A stretch of 9,520 bases of DNA from Verrucomicrobiota bacterium (GCA_030832235.1 JAURJO010000212.1:1-9520); one strand, 5' to 3'; positions 1 through 5,653 are shown, numbered from the stretch's first letter. Program-made: numbers and translations. Notes: generated by a model not told the origin, from the sequence alone.

Positions 1-27
1 GGATAGGGCGCGACCGAACGGAACCTG

Positions 28-912
28 TCACCGCGATGACCCGGGTGAGATGCCGGCGCGTTCGAGAAACTCCCGCACGAGCCCGAGGCGAGGCTCGTCG
101 TAGAACTCCTTGCCGCCGTGTTTGGCGCCGTGGAGTGGCACGAATCGCGCCGCAAGCCCGGCCCGCTCGTACGCCCCCAGCAACTCCAGCGACTGCGCGA
201 CTGGCATCTGCGGATCCTGGTCGCCGTGCAGCAGCAACAGCGGCGGATCACCGGCATCGACGTGCGCGACCGGACTCGCGAGCCGGGCTAGCGCGGGCTT
301 TTCCTCCGGTTGCCCGCGCAGAAGCAATTGCAGCGCGGGAATGCGCACCCCCAGGCCGAAGGGAGTTGATTGGCTGAGAATGGTCTCGAGGTTCGAGGCT
401 CCGTAGAAACTGACAATGGCATGGACGGAACTCGATTGTTCGCGGTGCGCCCCCACCTCTCCTTCCAATTCGCGGTGCCCGTTGGAGACGCCGACCAGCG
501 CGGCCAGATGCGCGCCCGCCGAAGCCCCGGCGATCGCGATGCGCTCGGCGGCGACGCCGTGATCGGCGTAACGCGCGCGGAGGAAGCGGATCGCGGCCTT
601 GATGTCGTGGACGTTGGCCGGGAACGGTGCGACGGAGGTGAGCCGGTAGTCGACGCTGGCCACCGCCCAACCTCGGGCGACCAGCGGCGCCAGCGGATTC
701 TCGTTTTTCGAGCCGCGACTCCACGCGCCCCCATGCACCCACACGATAAGCGGCGCGGGGACGGCCGCCTTGGCGGGCAGATGCAAGTCCAACTTCAGCA
801 CGCTATCTCCGACGCGCGCGTACTCGACATCCCTTTGGGTGGTGGCTGCGGCGGCCGGCAAGGCAAGGGCAAGGGAAAGCAGGAACGAATGGGCGGGGCG
901 GCCGCGTTTCAT
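28..912 (-). CDS. Exported alpha/beta-hydrolase (esterase/lipase-like, BD-FAE/DLH type)
   Basis: This 294-residue protein looks like a secreted or periplasmic carboxylesterase. Residues 1-23 form a signal peptide: basic MKRGR, then a hydrophobic Leu/Ala core ending in AAA. The fold motifs are complete and in order. HGG at 60-62 is the oxyanion-hole motif, GASAG at 129-133 is the nucleophile elbow with Ser131, Asp233 lies in HGDQDP (229-234), and His265 lies in GAKHGG. This is the arrangement of the acetyl-esterase/feruloyl-esterase-like families (Abhydrolase_3, BD-FAE), many of which deacylate plant polysaccharides. The substrate cannot be read from the sequence. The ATG at 910-912 is preceded by a weak GGAAG. 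The gene is divergent from the metallo-hydrolase gene at 1008, with 95 bp between the starts. The family is well supported; substrate specificity is unknown. Confidence 0.9.
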   Translation of the reverse strand: MKRGRPAHSFLLSLALALPAAAATTQRDVEYARVGDSVLKLDLHLPAKAAVPAPLIVWVHGGAWSRGSKNENPLAPLVARGWAVASVDYRLTSVAPFPANVHDIKAAIRFLRARYADHGVAAERIAIAGASAGAHLAALVGVSNGHRELEGEVGAHREQSSSVHAIVSFYGASNLETILSQSTPFGLGVRIPALQLLLRGQPEEKPALARLASPVAHVDAGDPPLLLLHGDQDPQMPVAQSLELLGAYERAGLAARFVPLHGAKHGGKEFYDEPRLGLVREFLERAGISPGSSR

Positions 913-975
913 AGGCCGAACTTCCGGAGAGCCGGGCCGGCAAGTCCAGCGTGGAACGAGTCAGCGGGAAGCTTG

Positions 976-990
976 CGGGCTCGGAGCCCG
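976..990. promoter_or_regulatory. 15-bp palindrome in the divergent intergenic region (possible operator)
   Basis: CGGGCTC (976-982), one base, then GAGCCCG (984-990) is a perfect 7-bp inverted repeat. It lies between the divergent hydrolase and metallo-hydrolase genes, ending 17 bp before the ATG at 1008. It could be an operator or a small hairpin in the leader. In a high-GC genome such a palindrome may also be chance. No clear -35/-10 pair was found in 913-1007. Confidence 0.3.
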
Positions 991-1007
991 ATGGGTTGCC
1001 TCCCCCC

Positions 1008-1832
1008 ATGCCGCACATCCCGCTCGAGGACGATTTCAACGACGTGATCAACAAGGCCCAGCGCGGCCTCGGGATCAGCGACGAGGACTTGCTGCAGCGC
1101 GCGGAGGTTTCCGCGGAGGACCTCGCGGCGGTAAAAGGGGGCAAGCCTATCGACGCCGTGCTGCGGAGGGTCGCGCGGCACCTGCGGCTCTCACCCGACG
1201 CGCTTGAGGTCCTCGCCCACAAGCGCTGGTACCCGAGGATTCCCGATTTCCCGAAGGGTTTCGCCGCCTTCAATTCGCCGCACGGATCGATGACGGTTAA
1301 CAGCTACCTGATCTGGGATCCGCGCGCGAAACTCGCGGCCGCTTTCGACACGGGCTCCACCTGCCGTCCCATGCTGGACGTGCTCGCCGCCGAGCGCCTC
1401 ACCCTGCGTTACATCTTCCTCACGCACACGCATCCCGACCACGTGGCGGATCTCGCCACGCTGGCGGGGTCCACCGGCGCGGAGGTCTGGGCCAGCGAAC
1501 TCGAGCCGGCGGATCACCCCGGCTCGAAGACGTTCCGTGAGAACGCGCATTTCCACATCGGCGGACTCGCGGTCAAAACCCTGCTCACCTGCGGACACTC
1601 GCCGGGGCTCACGACCTTCTACGTCACCGGCCTGAGCTGGCCGCTCGCAGTTGTGGGCGACGCCCTTTTCGCGAGCTCGATGGGAGGCAGCGCCACGCGA
1701 TTTGCGGAGCAGTTCAAGAACAACAAGGAAAAGATCCTCCCGCTGCCGCGCGACACCGTGATCGCGCCTGGGCACGGGCCGATGTCGACCCTCGCCCAGG
1801 AGAGGCTCCACAATCCATTCATCGCGCGCTGA
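1008..1832 (+). CDS. Metallo-beta-lactamase-fold hydrolase with N-terminal XRE-like helical domain
   Basis: This 274-residue protein is predicted to be cytoplasmic, with no signal peptide. Residues about 8-75 are predicted helical and resemble a Cro/XRE-type helix-turn-helix (LLQRAEVSAEDLAAVKGGK, then VLRRVARHLRLSPDAL). The remainder is an MBL-fold hydrolase of glyoxalase-II/rhodanese-linked type. The di-metal ligand set is complete: H140-x-H142-x-D144-H145 in THTHPDH, H197 in CGHSPG, D218 in VVGDALF and H256 in APGHGP. The reaction is probably hydrolysis of a thioester or similar ester; the actual substrate is unknown. A GTG at 951 would add 19 residues, but that extension looks non-coding, so ATG 1008 is preferred. 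Neither start has a good ribosome binding site. The next gene begins 20 bp after the stop, suggesting co-transcription. The MBL call is secure; DNA binding by the N-terminal domain is inference. Confidence 0.88.
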   Translation: MPHIPLEDDFNDVINKAQRGLGISDEDLLQRAEVSAEDLAAVKGGKPIDAVLRRVARHLRLSPDALEVLAHKRWYPRIPDFPKGFAAFNSPHGSMTVNSYLIWDPRAKLAAAFDTGSTCRPMLDVLAAERLTLRYIFLTHTHPDHVADLATLAGSTGAEVWASELEPADHPGSKTFRENAHFHIGGLAVKTLLTCGHSPGLTTFYVTGLSWPLAVVGDALFASSMGGSATRFAEQFKNNKEKILPLPRDTVIAPGHGPMSTLAQERLHNPFIAR

Positions 1833-1852
1833 ATCGGCTGACTTTTCAATCC

Positions 1853-2932
1853 ATGCACAGGGTACTCGGGAAAATCACGGCCCAGCTCACCTTGCTCGGC
1901 GCTCTCGCCGCGGGCGGGCCGTCGCTCGCCGCGCAGGACGCCGCGACGGTCAACTCGAACCACGTCACCTTTTTCACCGAGCCCAATTTTCAAGGCGAAT
2001 CCTTGAAGGTGGAGGCCGGCGCCTCGGTCACCAACCTCGAGCGACTTCTGCGCGCCAACCAGCAACCGTGGCTTGGCGCCATTTCCTCGGTGCGACTCGC
2101 GGGCGACGCCCGCGCGAGCGTTTTTTCGCAAAGCGATCAGCGTGGCGACCGGTTGGAGATCATGCGTGATATTCCCGACCTCTACGCGGAAACGCGGGGT
2201 TCCGATGGCGGCAATTGGGATCGCGCGATCGTTTCCCTGACCGTCACCGGCACTCGTGCCGCCACCGCGCCGGTCGCGGTGGGAGTGAATCAGCCCTCCA
2301 CTGTTCCCGTCGCAACGCCCCCCTCTCCGGCCCCGCCCCCGGACACACCCCGCCAGGTGATCGTGGTGCAGCAACCGCCGCCTCCCTCGCCGCGCGCTCC
2401 GGTGATTGTGGCGCCGCCGCGTCCGCGGATCGACCGACGCACGGCCGAGATGATCGTCGACCGCGCCTATCGTGAGGTGCTCGACCGTCCCGCGGACCCC
2501 GAGGGACTGCGCCGCTATCGCGATCGCATCATGTTCGAAGGCTGGAGCCAGCGGCAGATGATCGAGCAATTGCAACGGAGCGACGAGGCGCGCGCGATCA
2601 ACCCGGACGTCGCCATCAAGCGGATGTACCGCGAGATCCTCGGGCGCGACCCGGACGCGAACGGGCTCGCACATTACCGGAGCAAGTGGCGCCAAGGTTG
2701 GACGCAGGGACAGATCCGCGCCGATCTCCTGCGCAGCCGCGAGGGCAAAGGGAACCAGATCCGCGAAGTTATCACGCGCGCCTACCGCGACATCCTCGGG
2801 CGCGATCCCGATCCCGCGGGTTACGCCAACTACGAGCGATTGATGCGCGAACGCGGCTACACCGAACGCGACATCCAGCGGGCGTTGATGAACGGCGAGG
2901 AGTACCGCCAGCGAATGCGAGCGACGAAGTGA
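1853..2932 (+). CDS. Secreted protein: beta/gamma-crystallin-like domain plus three DUF4214-type repeats
   Basis: This 359-residue protein begins with a probable signal peptide (residues 1-27, hydrophobic core QLTLLGALAAGGPSLAAQ). Residues about 37-132 resemble a beta/gamma-crystallin domain. Two Greek-key-like halves are visible: VTFFTEPNFQGESLKVE, and ISSVRLAGDARASVFSQSDQRGDRLEI ending in WDRAIVSLTV. Residues about 136-192 are a Pro/Ala/Val linker. Residues about 198-354 hold three tandem DUF4214-like units, with cores YREVLDRPADPEGLRRY (206-222), YREILGRDPDANGLAHY (259-275) and YRDILGRDPDPAGYANY (311-327). Each core is followed by a helix resembling WSQRQMIEQLQRSDEAR. DUF4214 repeats are usually found in large extracellular or surface proteins. 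A cell-surface or matrix role is inferred; no enzymatic motif is visible. The gene starts 20 bp after the metallo-hydrolase stop. No Shine-Dalgarno precedes the ATG. Confidence 0.82.
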   Translation: MHRVLGKITAQLTLLGALAAGGPSLAAQDAATVNSNHVTFFTEPNFQGESLKVEAGASVTNLERLLRANQQPWLGAISSVRLAGDARASVFSQSDQRGDRLEIMRDIPDLYAETRGSDGGNWDRAIVSLTVTGTRAATAPVAVGVNQPSTVPVATPPSPAPPPDTPRQVIVVQQPPPPSPRAPVIVAPPRPRIDRRTAEMIVDRAYREVLDRPADPEGLRRYRDRIMFEGWSQRQMIEQLQRSDEARAINPDVAIKRMYREILGRDPDANGLAHYRSKWRQGWTQGQIRADLLRSREGKGNQIREVITRAYRDILGRDPDPAGYANYERLMRERGYTERDIQRALMNGEEYRQRMRATK

Positions 2933-3038
2933 CCTGACGGCAGGATTCAGGCGGTGCGTGCCGGTTACGGACCGAGCTTTTGTAAGTCGACGTGGGACGT
3001 TGGCACAACCTGCGTTAACGCGCTGAAGATCACGTGTT

Positions 3039-3088
3039 TTGGGTAATTGCACAAAATACACTCCAAACAGTTGGGTAATTTTACCCAA
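3039..3088. promoter_or_regulatory. TTGGGTAATT repeat pair with palindrome (candidate activator binding sites)
   Basis: TTGGGTAATT occurs at 3039-3048 and again at 3071-3080, exactly 32 bp apart, about three helical turns. The second copy is half of a perfect 8-bp inverted repeat, TTGGGTAA-TT-TTACCCAA (3071-3088). The first copy sits in a weaker palindrome, TTTTG-N10-CAAAA. They lie roughly 100 and 145 bp upstream of the predicted sigma-54 start near 3187. That is the usual distance for binding sites of sigma-54 enhancer-binding activators. The regulator is not identifiable from this window. Confidence 0.55.
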
Positions 3089-3160
3089 TTTATCTGTAAC
3101 GAAAACCTATTATCTATCCTAGGTATCTCCTGTTTAGGTTTTTATGTAATTATCCCTGTT

Positions 3161-3175
3161 TGGCACACGCCGTGC
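3161..3175 (+). promoter_or_regulatory. Predicted sigma-54 (RpoN) -24/-12 promoter
   Basis: TGGCACACGCCGTGC matches the sigma-54 pattern TGGCAC-N5-TTGC at all but one position. The invariant GG (3162-3163) and GC (3174-3175) are separated by exactly 10 bases, as required. Transcription would start near 3187, about 12 bases before the ATG of the small ORF at 3199. The flanking DNA (about 3041-3160) is only about one third G+C, in strong contrast to the rest of the window. Activation would need an enhancer-binding protein, for which the repeats at 3039-3088 are candidate sites. TGGCAC and the GTGC also form part of a short GCAC/GTGC inverted repeat, so a chance match cannot be excluded. Confidence 0.65.
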
Positions 3176-3198
3176 ATAAATCCACGTGCACCTAGCCC

Positions 3199-3396
3199 AT
3201 GACGAACACCGTATCCCAAATCCCCAACCCCCGGGAGCTGTTCACTCGCGAGCGCCGACGCACTCGGATGCAGGACTTCCTCCTTCGTTACGAAGGCACA
3301 CGCGAGCAGCGAACGACGACGGCCAGTCTTTTCAGGAACACCGAAACCTCTTCCGTCGCGTCGCCGACCCGAACCGTCGGGACGCTCTCCCGCTGA
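3199..3396 (+). CDS. Small hypothetical protein (65 aa), Thr/Arg-rich, behind a sigma-54 promoter
   Basis: The product is not recognised. It is a 65-residue, strongly basic protein with 12 Arg and 13 Thr. It has no signal peptide, membrane segment or Cys motif. Residues about 14-38 could form an amphipathic basic helix (LFTRERRRTRMQDFLLRYEG), followed by a Ser/Thr-rich tail that is probably disordered. About 77% of its codons end in G or C, which fits a real gene in this genome. The main support is position: the ATG lies 24 bp downstream of the predicted sigma-54 promoter. The leader would be only about 12 bases and contains no Shine-Dalgarno. Its stop lies inside a 9-bp inverted repeat, and it converges on the SDR gene 24 bp away. 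An overlapping GTG-started frame from 3186 is less likely because it starts at or before the predicted transcript start. It could also be an untranslated or regulatory RNA. Confidence 0.5.
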   Translation: MTNTVSQIPNPRELFTRERRRTRMQDFLLRYEGTREQRTTTASLFRNTETSSVASPTRTVGTLSR

Positions 3397-3409
3397 CGTT
3401 TCCCGACGG
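3374..3409. terminator. Inverted repeat between convergent genes (possible terminator hairpin)
   Basis: CCGTCGGGA (3374-3382) and TCCCGACGG (3401-3409) form a perfect 9-bp stem with an 18-base loop. The repeat overlaps the end of the small ORF (stop 3394-3396) and lies just beyond the SDR stop at 3421, a natural place for a terminator serving both strands. No T-tract follows on either strand, so intrinsic termination is uncertain. Confidence 0.3.
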
Positions 3410-3420
3410 CCTCCGCCGGC

Positions 3421-4095
3421 TTAACCCACGGTCAGCGACTTGCCGTTGTCGCGTGCCCCGAGATTCAGGATGAACGGCGCGGCGATTTTAGCCCACTTCT
3501 CCGCCTTCGGGTAGGCAGCGGCTCCATCGGCCCAACAGGACCGCAGCATGTCGGTGTCGATCACCCCGGGATTCAACGGCACGGCGGCCATGCCTTTCGG
3601 CAACTCCTCGGCGAGCGCCTTGGTCAATCCCTCGATCGCCCACTTCGACATGCAATAGGGCGCAACCTCGGGAGAAACACTCCGGCCCCAACCCGAACTG
3701 AGATTCACGATCACGCCTTTGCTCGCCTTCACCATCGCGGGCACGAAATGCCGGATGACGTTCTGCACGCCGCGGATGTTCGCGTCGACGAGCCGCGTGA
3801 ACTCCCGGTCGTCCTGTTCCCAAAGCGGCGCGAGGCGGTTCATGACTGCCGCATTGTTGATGAGCAGATCCGGCGCGGAGTCGTTCTCGAGCACGCGCGC
3901 CGCCCAGATCGAAACCTTCGTGTCCAACCCCACGTCGACCACCGAGAAATCATGCGGCGCGTGGTGCGTCATCCGCAGGTCGAAGATCGCGTCCCCGCTG
4001 CGCCCGCAACCGATGACCGTGTGCCCCGCCCGAATGAACTCCTCGGTGAGCGCGCGGCCGAGTCCCTTGGTGACGCCGGTGATGACGATTTTCAT
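3421..4095 (-). CDS. Short-chain dehydrogenase/reductase (SDR, classical type)
   Basis: This 224-residue cytoplasmic oxidoreductase is expected to use NAD(P)(H). The Rossmann motif TGVTKGLG (T6-G13) follows the first beta strand directly. NNAA is at 80-83, and the catalytic tetrad is Asn106, Ser134 (in VNLSSGWG), Tyr147 and Lys151 (YCMSK). NPGVIDTDM at 175-183 is the typical loop after the active site. It is slightly short for the family (about 250), with an abbreviated C-terminus. The frame stays open upstream to an ATG at 4212, but the extra 39 residues are low-complexity and would precede the first Rossmann strand. ATG 4095 is therefore chosen; no ribosome binding site is visible. The substrate is unknown. 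The 5' end faces an insertion sequence 138 bp away. Before that insertion the gene was probably divergent from the TonB receptor gene. Confidence 0.9.
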   Translation of the reverse strand: MKIVITGVTKGLGRALTEEFIRAGHTVIGCGRSGDAIFDLRMTHHAPHDFSVVDVGLDTKVSIWAARVLENDSAPDLLINNAAVMNRLAPLWEQDDREFTRLVDANIRGVQNVIRHFVPAMVKASKGVIVNLSSGWGRSVSPEVAPYCMSKWAIEGLTKALAEELPKGMAAVPLNPGVIDTDMLRSCWADGAAAYPKAEKWAKIAAPFILNLGARDNGKSLTVG

Positions 4096-4233
4096 GCCCG
4101 CGGTGATGGGAGCGGGGTCGTGCGCTGGCAAGGTCTCCGGTTGCGTAGTGGTCAGCAGCTTCCGCTTGCCCGCCGCGCGGGCCGCATGTGGGCTGAGTCC
4201 TGGCCGCGGCATATCGTGAATCCGGGTACGGTT

Positions 4234-4276
4234 TCAGGACATGGGTGACAGTTTAGTGTCAGGACATGGGTGGCAC
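4234..4276 (+). repeat. Left terminal inverted repeat of the IS481-family element
   Basis: The repeat starts TCAGGACATGGGTGACAG and contains a second near-copy of TCAGGACATGGGT starting at 4259, exactly 25 bp later. The same doubled structure is present at the right end. The two sub-repeats are plausibly two transposase binding sites per end. Confidence 0.85.
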
Positions 4277-4314
4277 TATCGCCAAGGCAGGGGCGCGGTT
4301 GCGAGGAACCGAGG

Positions 4315-5502
4315 ATGCCATGGCAACAAACCCAAATGAACGAAGTGCGAAAAGAGTTCGTGATGAAGGCGCTGGAGGCCGGCCAGAGCTTTGCGGCGCT
4401 GTGCCGGGAATACGGCGTGAGCCGCAAGACCGGATACAAGTGGAAGCTGCGTGCGATGGATGACGGGCTGAAGGGCCTGCGAGAGCACAGCCGGCGACCG
4501 CGAAGCAGCCCGAAGCAGCTGGATGAGGAAACGGTGTGCGCGTTGATCCGGCTGAAGATGGCGCATCCAGGCTGGGGTCCGAAGAAGGTGTGCGAGGTGC
4601 ATCGCCGGCAGCATGGAAAGACGCCGAGCGTGAGCAGCTGCCACCGGGTGCTGCGCCGCGCCGGGCTGGTGGAAGCGAGAAGACGCAGAGCCAGCAGGCC
4701 CCAGGCGCGACTGAGCACGTCGCTGGCGACGCGAGCGTCCAATGACGTGTGGACCGTGGACTTCAAGGGGTGGTGGCGGCTGGGTAACGGACAGCGTTGC
4801 GAGCCGCTGACGGTGCGGGATGCGCATAGCCGATTCCTGCTGGCGGTCCGACTACCGAAAAGTGCCAGATACGCGGACATCCGCGCGGAGTTTGAGCGGC
4901 TCTTTACCCAGTATGGCCTGCCCAAGGTCATTCACAGCGACAACGGCAGCCCGTTTGCCTCCGTGCAGGCTCCCCTGGGTGTGAGCCGGCTATCCGCGTG
5001 GTGGATCTGCCTGGGGATCCAGGTGGACCGGAGCCGGCCAGCTCATCCCCAGGACAACGGCGCGCATGAGCGAATGCATCGCGATCTGGAAGCTGAGGTG
5101 GCCCGGCAGGTGCAGCCCGATGCCAAGACCCAGCAGGCGGCGTTCGACGTGTGGAGGGAGGAGTACAACTGGCAAAGACCGCACGAGGCTCTCAAGGGAC
5201 GTACGCCCGGCGACGTCTACCAAAAGTCTAACCGCACGATGCCAGCCGCGGGCGCTGAGCTGGACTACGGAAAGGGATTCTTTGTGCGTAAAATCAACCG
5301 GGTCGGTCTGGTAGCGTGGAGAGGGGAAAGAATCTTCGTCAGCAGCGCATTGGCAGGTCTGCGGGTCGGATTGAAGATCGCCGACCACACCACCCTCGAA
5401 GTGTGGCTCAACTATCTGCAGGTCGGAACCATCGACCTGCAGACAAGCAGCTTCCGTGGGGCGCCAAGCCGCCCCACGGAAGCTGCTCGTCTCTCTGCGT
5501 GA
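4315..5502 (+). CDS. IS481-family transposase (DDE/rve integrase core)
   Basis: This 395-residue transposase catalyses cut-and-paste or copy-out movement of the surrounding element. It has an N-terminal helix-turn-helix at about residues 25-46 (FAALCREYGVSRKTGYKW), then a second helical DNA-binding region to about 130. The rve catalytic core has Asp149 in VWTVDFKGWW, Asp209 in VIHSDNGSPF and Glu252 in NGAHERMH. The core is followed by the family signature YNWQRPHEALKGRTPGDVY and a beta-rich C-terminal region. ATG 4315 is chosen because MPW is the usual family start and AGGA lies 7 bases upstream. A GTG at 4270 overlaps the terminal repeat and is rejected. The gene is full-length with no frameshift. 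The last 18 codons or so are encoded largely by a perfect hairpin (5446-5487), so the extreme C-terminus may not be ancestral. Confidence 0.93.
   Translation: MPWQQTQMNEVRKEFVMKALEAGQSFAALCREYGVSRKTGYKWKLRAMDDGLKGLREHSRRPRSSPKQLDEETVCALIRLKMAHPGWGPKKVCEVHRRQHGKTPSVSSCHRVLRRAGLVEARRRRASRPQARLSTSLATRASNDVWTVDFKGWWRLGNGQRCEPLTVRDAHSRFLLAVRLPKSARYADIRAEFERLFTQYGLPKVIHSDNGSPFASVQAPLGVSRLSAWWICLGIQVDRSRPAHPQDNGAHERMHRDLEAEVARQVQPDAKTQQAAFDVWREEYNWQRPHEALKGRTPGDVYQKSNRTMPAAGAELDYGKGFFVRKINRVGLVAWRGERIFVSSALAGLRVGLKIADHTTLEVWLNYLQVGTIDLQTSSFRGAPSRPTEAARLSA
5415..5443. repeat. Perfect 11-bp hairpin near the transposase 3' end
   Basis: TCTGCAGGTCG (5415-5425) is repeated inverted as CGACCTGCAGA (5433-5443) around a 7-base loop. 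It lies inside the transposase reading frame, 2 bp before a second, longer hairpin. Confidence 0.75.
5446..5487. repeat. Perfect 18-bp hairpin, REP-like, at the transposase 3' end
   Basis: AGCAGCTTCCGTGGGGCG (5446-5463) is followed by a 6-base loop and its exact complement (5470-5487). Both arms are translated as the transposase tail, which is why the C-terminus reads SSFRGAPSRPTEAA. The stop codon follows 13 bp after the stem. The structure could be a transcription terminator without a T-tract, a translational control hairpin, or an inserted REP-type palindrome that now supplies the C-terminus. Confidence 0.8.
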
Positions 5503-5556
5503 CTCCTCGATCACTCAGGACAACCTACCAACCCATAACCAAAAACTGACACCCAG

Positions 5557-5599
5557 GTGTTACCTATGTCCTGACACTAAAGTGTTACCCATGTCCTGA
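5557..5599 (-). repeat. Right terminal inverted repeat of the IS481-family element
   Basis: Read on the minus strand this repeat starts TCAGGACATGGGTAACAC and matches the left end at 38 of 43 positions. It also contains two copies of the GTGTTACC(T/C)ATGTCCTGA unit, starting at 5557 and 5582, 25 bp apart. No convincing outward -35/-10 promoter was found in it. Confidence 0.85.
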
Positions 5600-5653
5600 T
5601 CGCGCCCCGCGATTACTTCCCACCGCGCCCGAGCCCTCTTTCCACCCTTCCCC

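Larger units (their letters stand above)
4234..5599 (+). mobile_element. Complete IS481-family insertion sequence, 1366 bp
   Basis: The element is bounded by 43-bp terminal inverted repeats (4234-4276 and 5557-5599) that match at 38 of 43 positions. It contains one intact transposase gene that accounts for most of its length. Similarity between the ends stops exactly at 4234/5599. No target-site duplication is evident: the flanks read ...TACGGTT on the left and TCGCGCC... on the right. That suggests an older insertion, altered ends or a rearrangement. It sits between the SDR gene and the TonB receptor gene, ending 54 bp before the receptor start. The intact gene and good ends suggest it could still be active. 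The family is assigned from the transposase sequence. Confidence 0.88.

Noticed and set aside
951..1007. GTG-initiated N-terminal extension of the metallo-hydrolase
   Set aside because: The extra 19 residues look non-coding, there is no ribosome binding site, and the ATG at 1008 directly precedes the helical domain.
1619..3088. 489-codon open frame on the minus strand antisense to the crystallin/DUF4214 gene
   Set aside because: It has no recognisable domain, is rich in Arg/Gly/His as expected of an antisense high-GC frame, and overlaps two plus-strand genes with clear domains and a signal peptide.
3186..3473. 95-codon GTG-started frame overlapping the small ORF
   Set aside because: It starts at or before the predicted sigma-54 transcription start, runs into the SDR 3' end, and looks less gene-like than the ATG 3199 frame.
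4096..4212. 39-residue N-terminal extension of the SDR
   Set aside because: The Rossmann strand begins at the ATG at 4095. The extension is low-complexity and lies in the likely promoter region.
4234..5599. CRISPR array or integron suspected from the 25-bp-spaced repeats
   Set aside because: There are only two repeat units at each end, in inverted orientation, flanking a DDE transposase; they are IS ends.
5557..5653. Outward promoter at the right IS end driving the receptor
   Set aside because: CTGACA-like -35 boxes occur at 5546 and 5571, but no acceptable -10 lies at 16-18 bp spacing.
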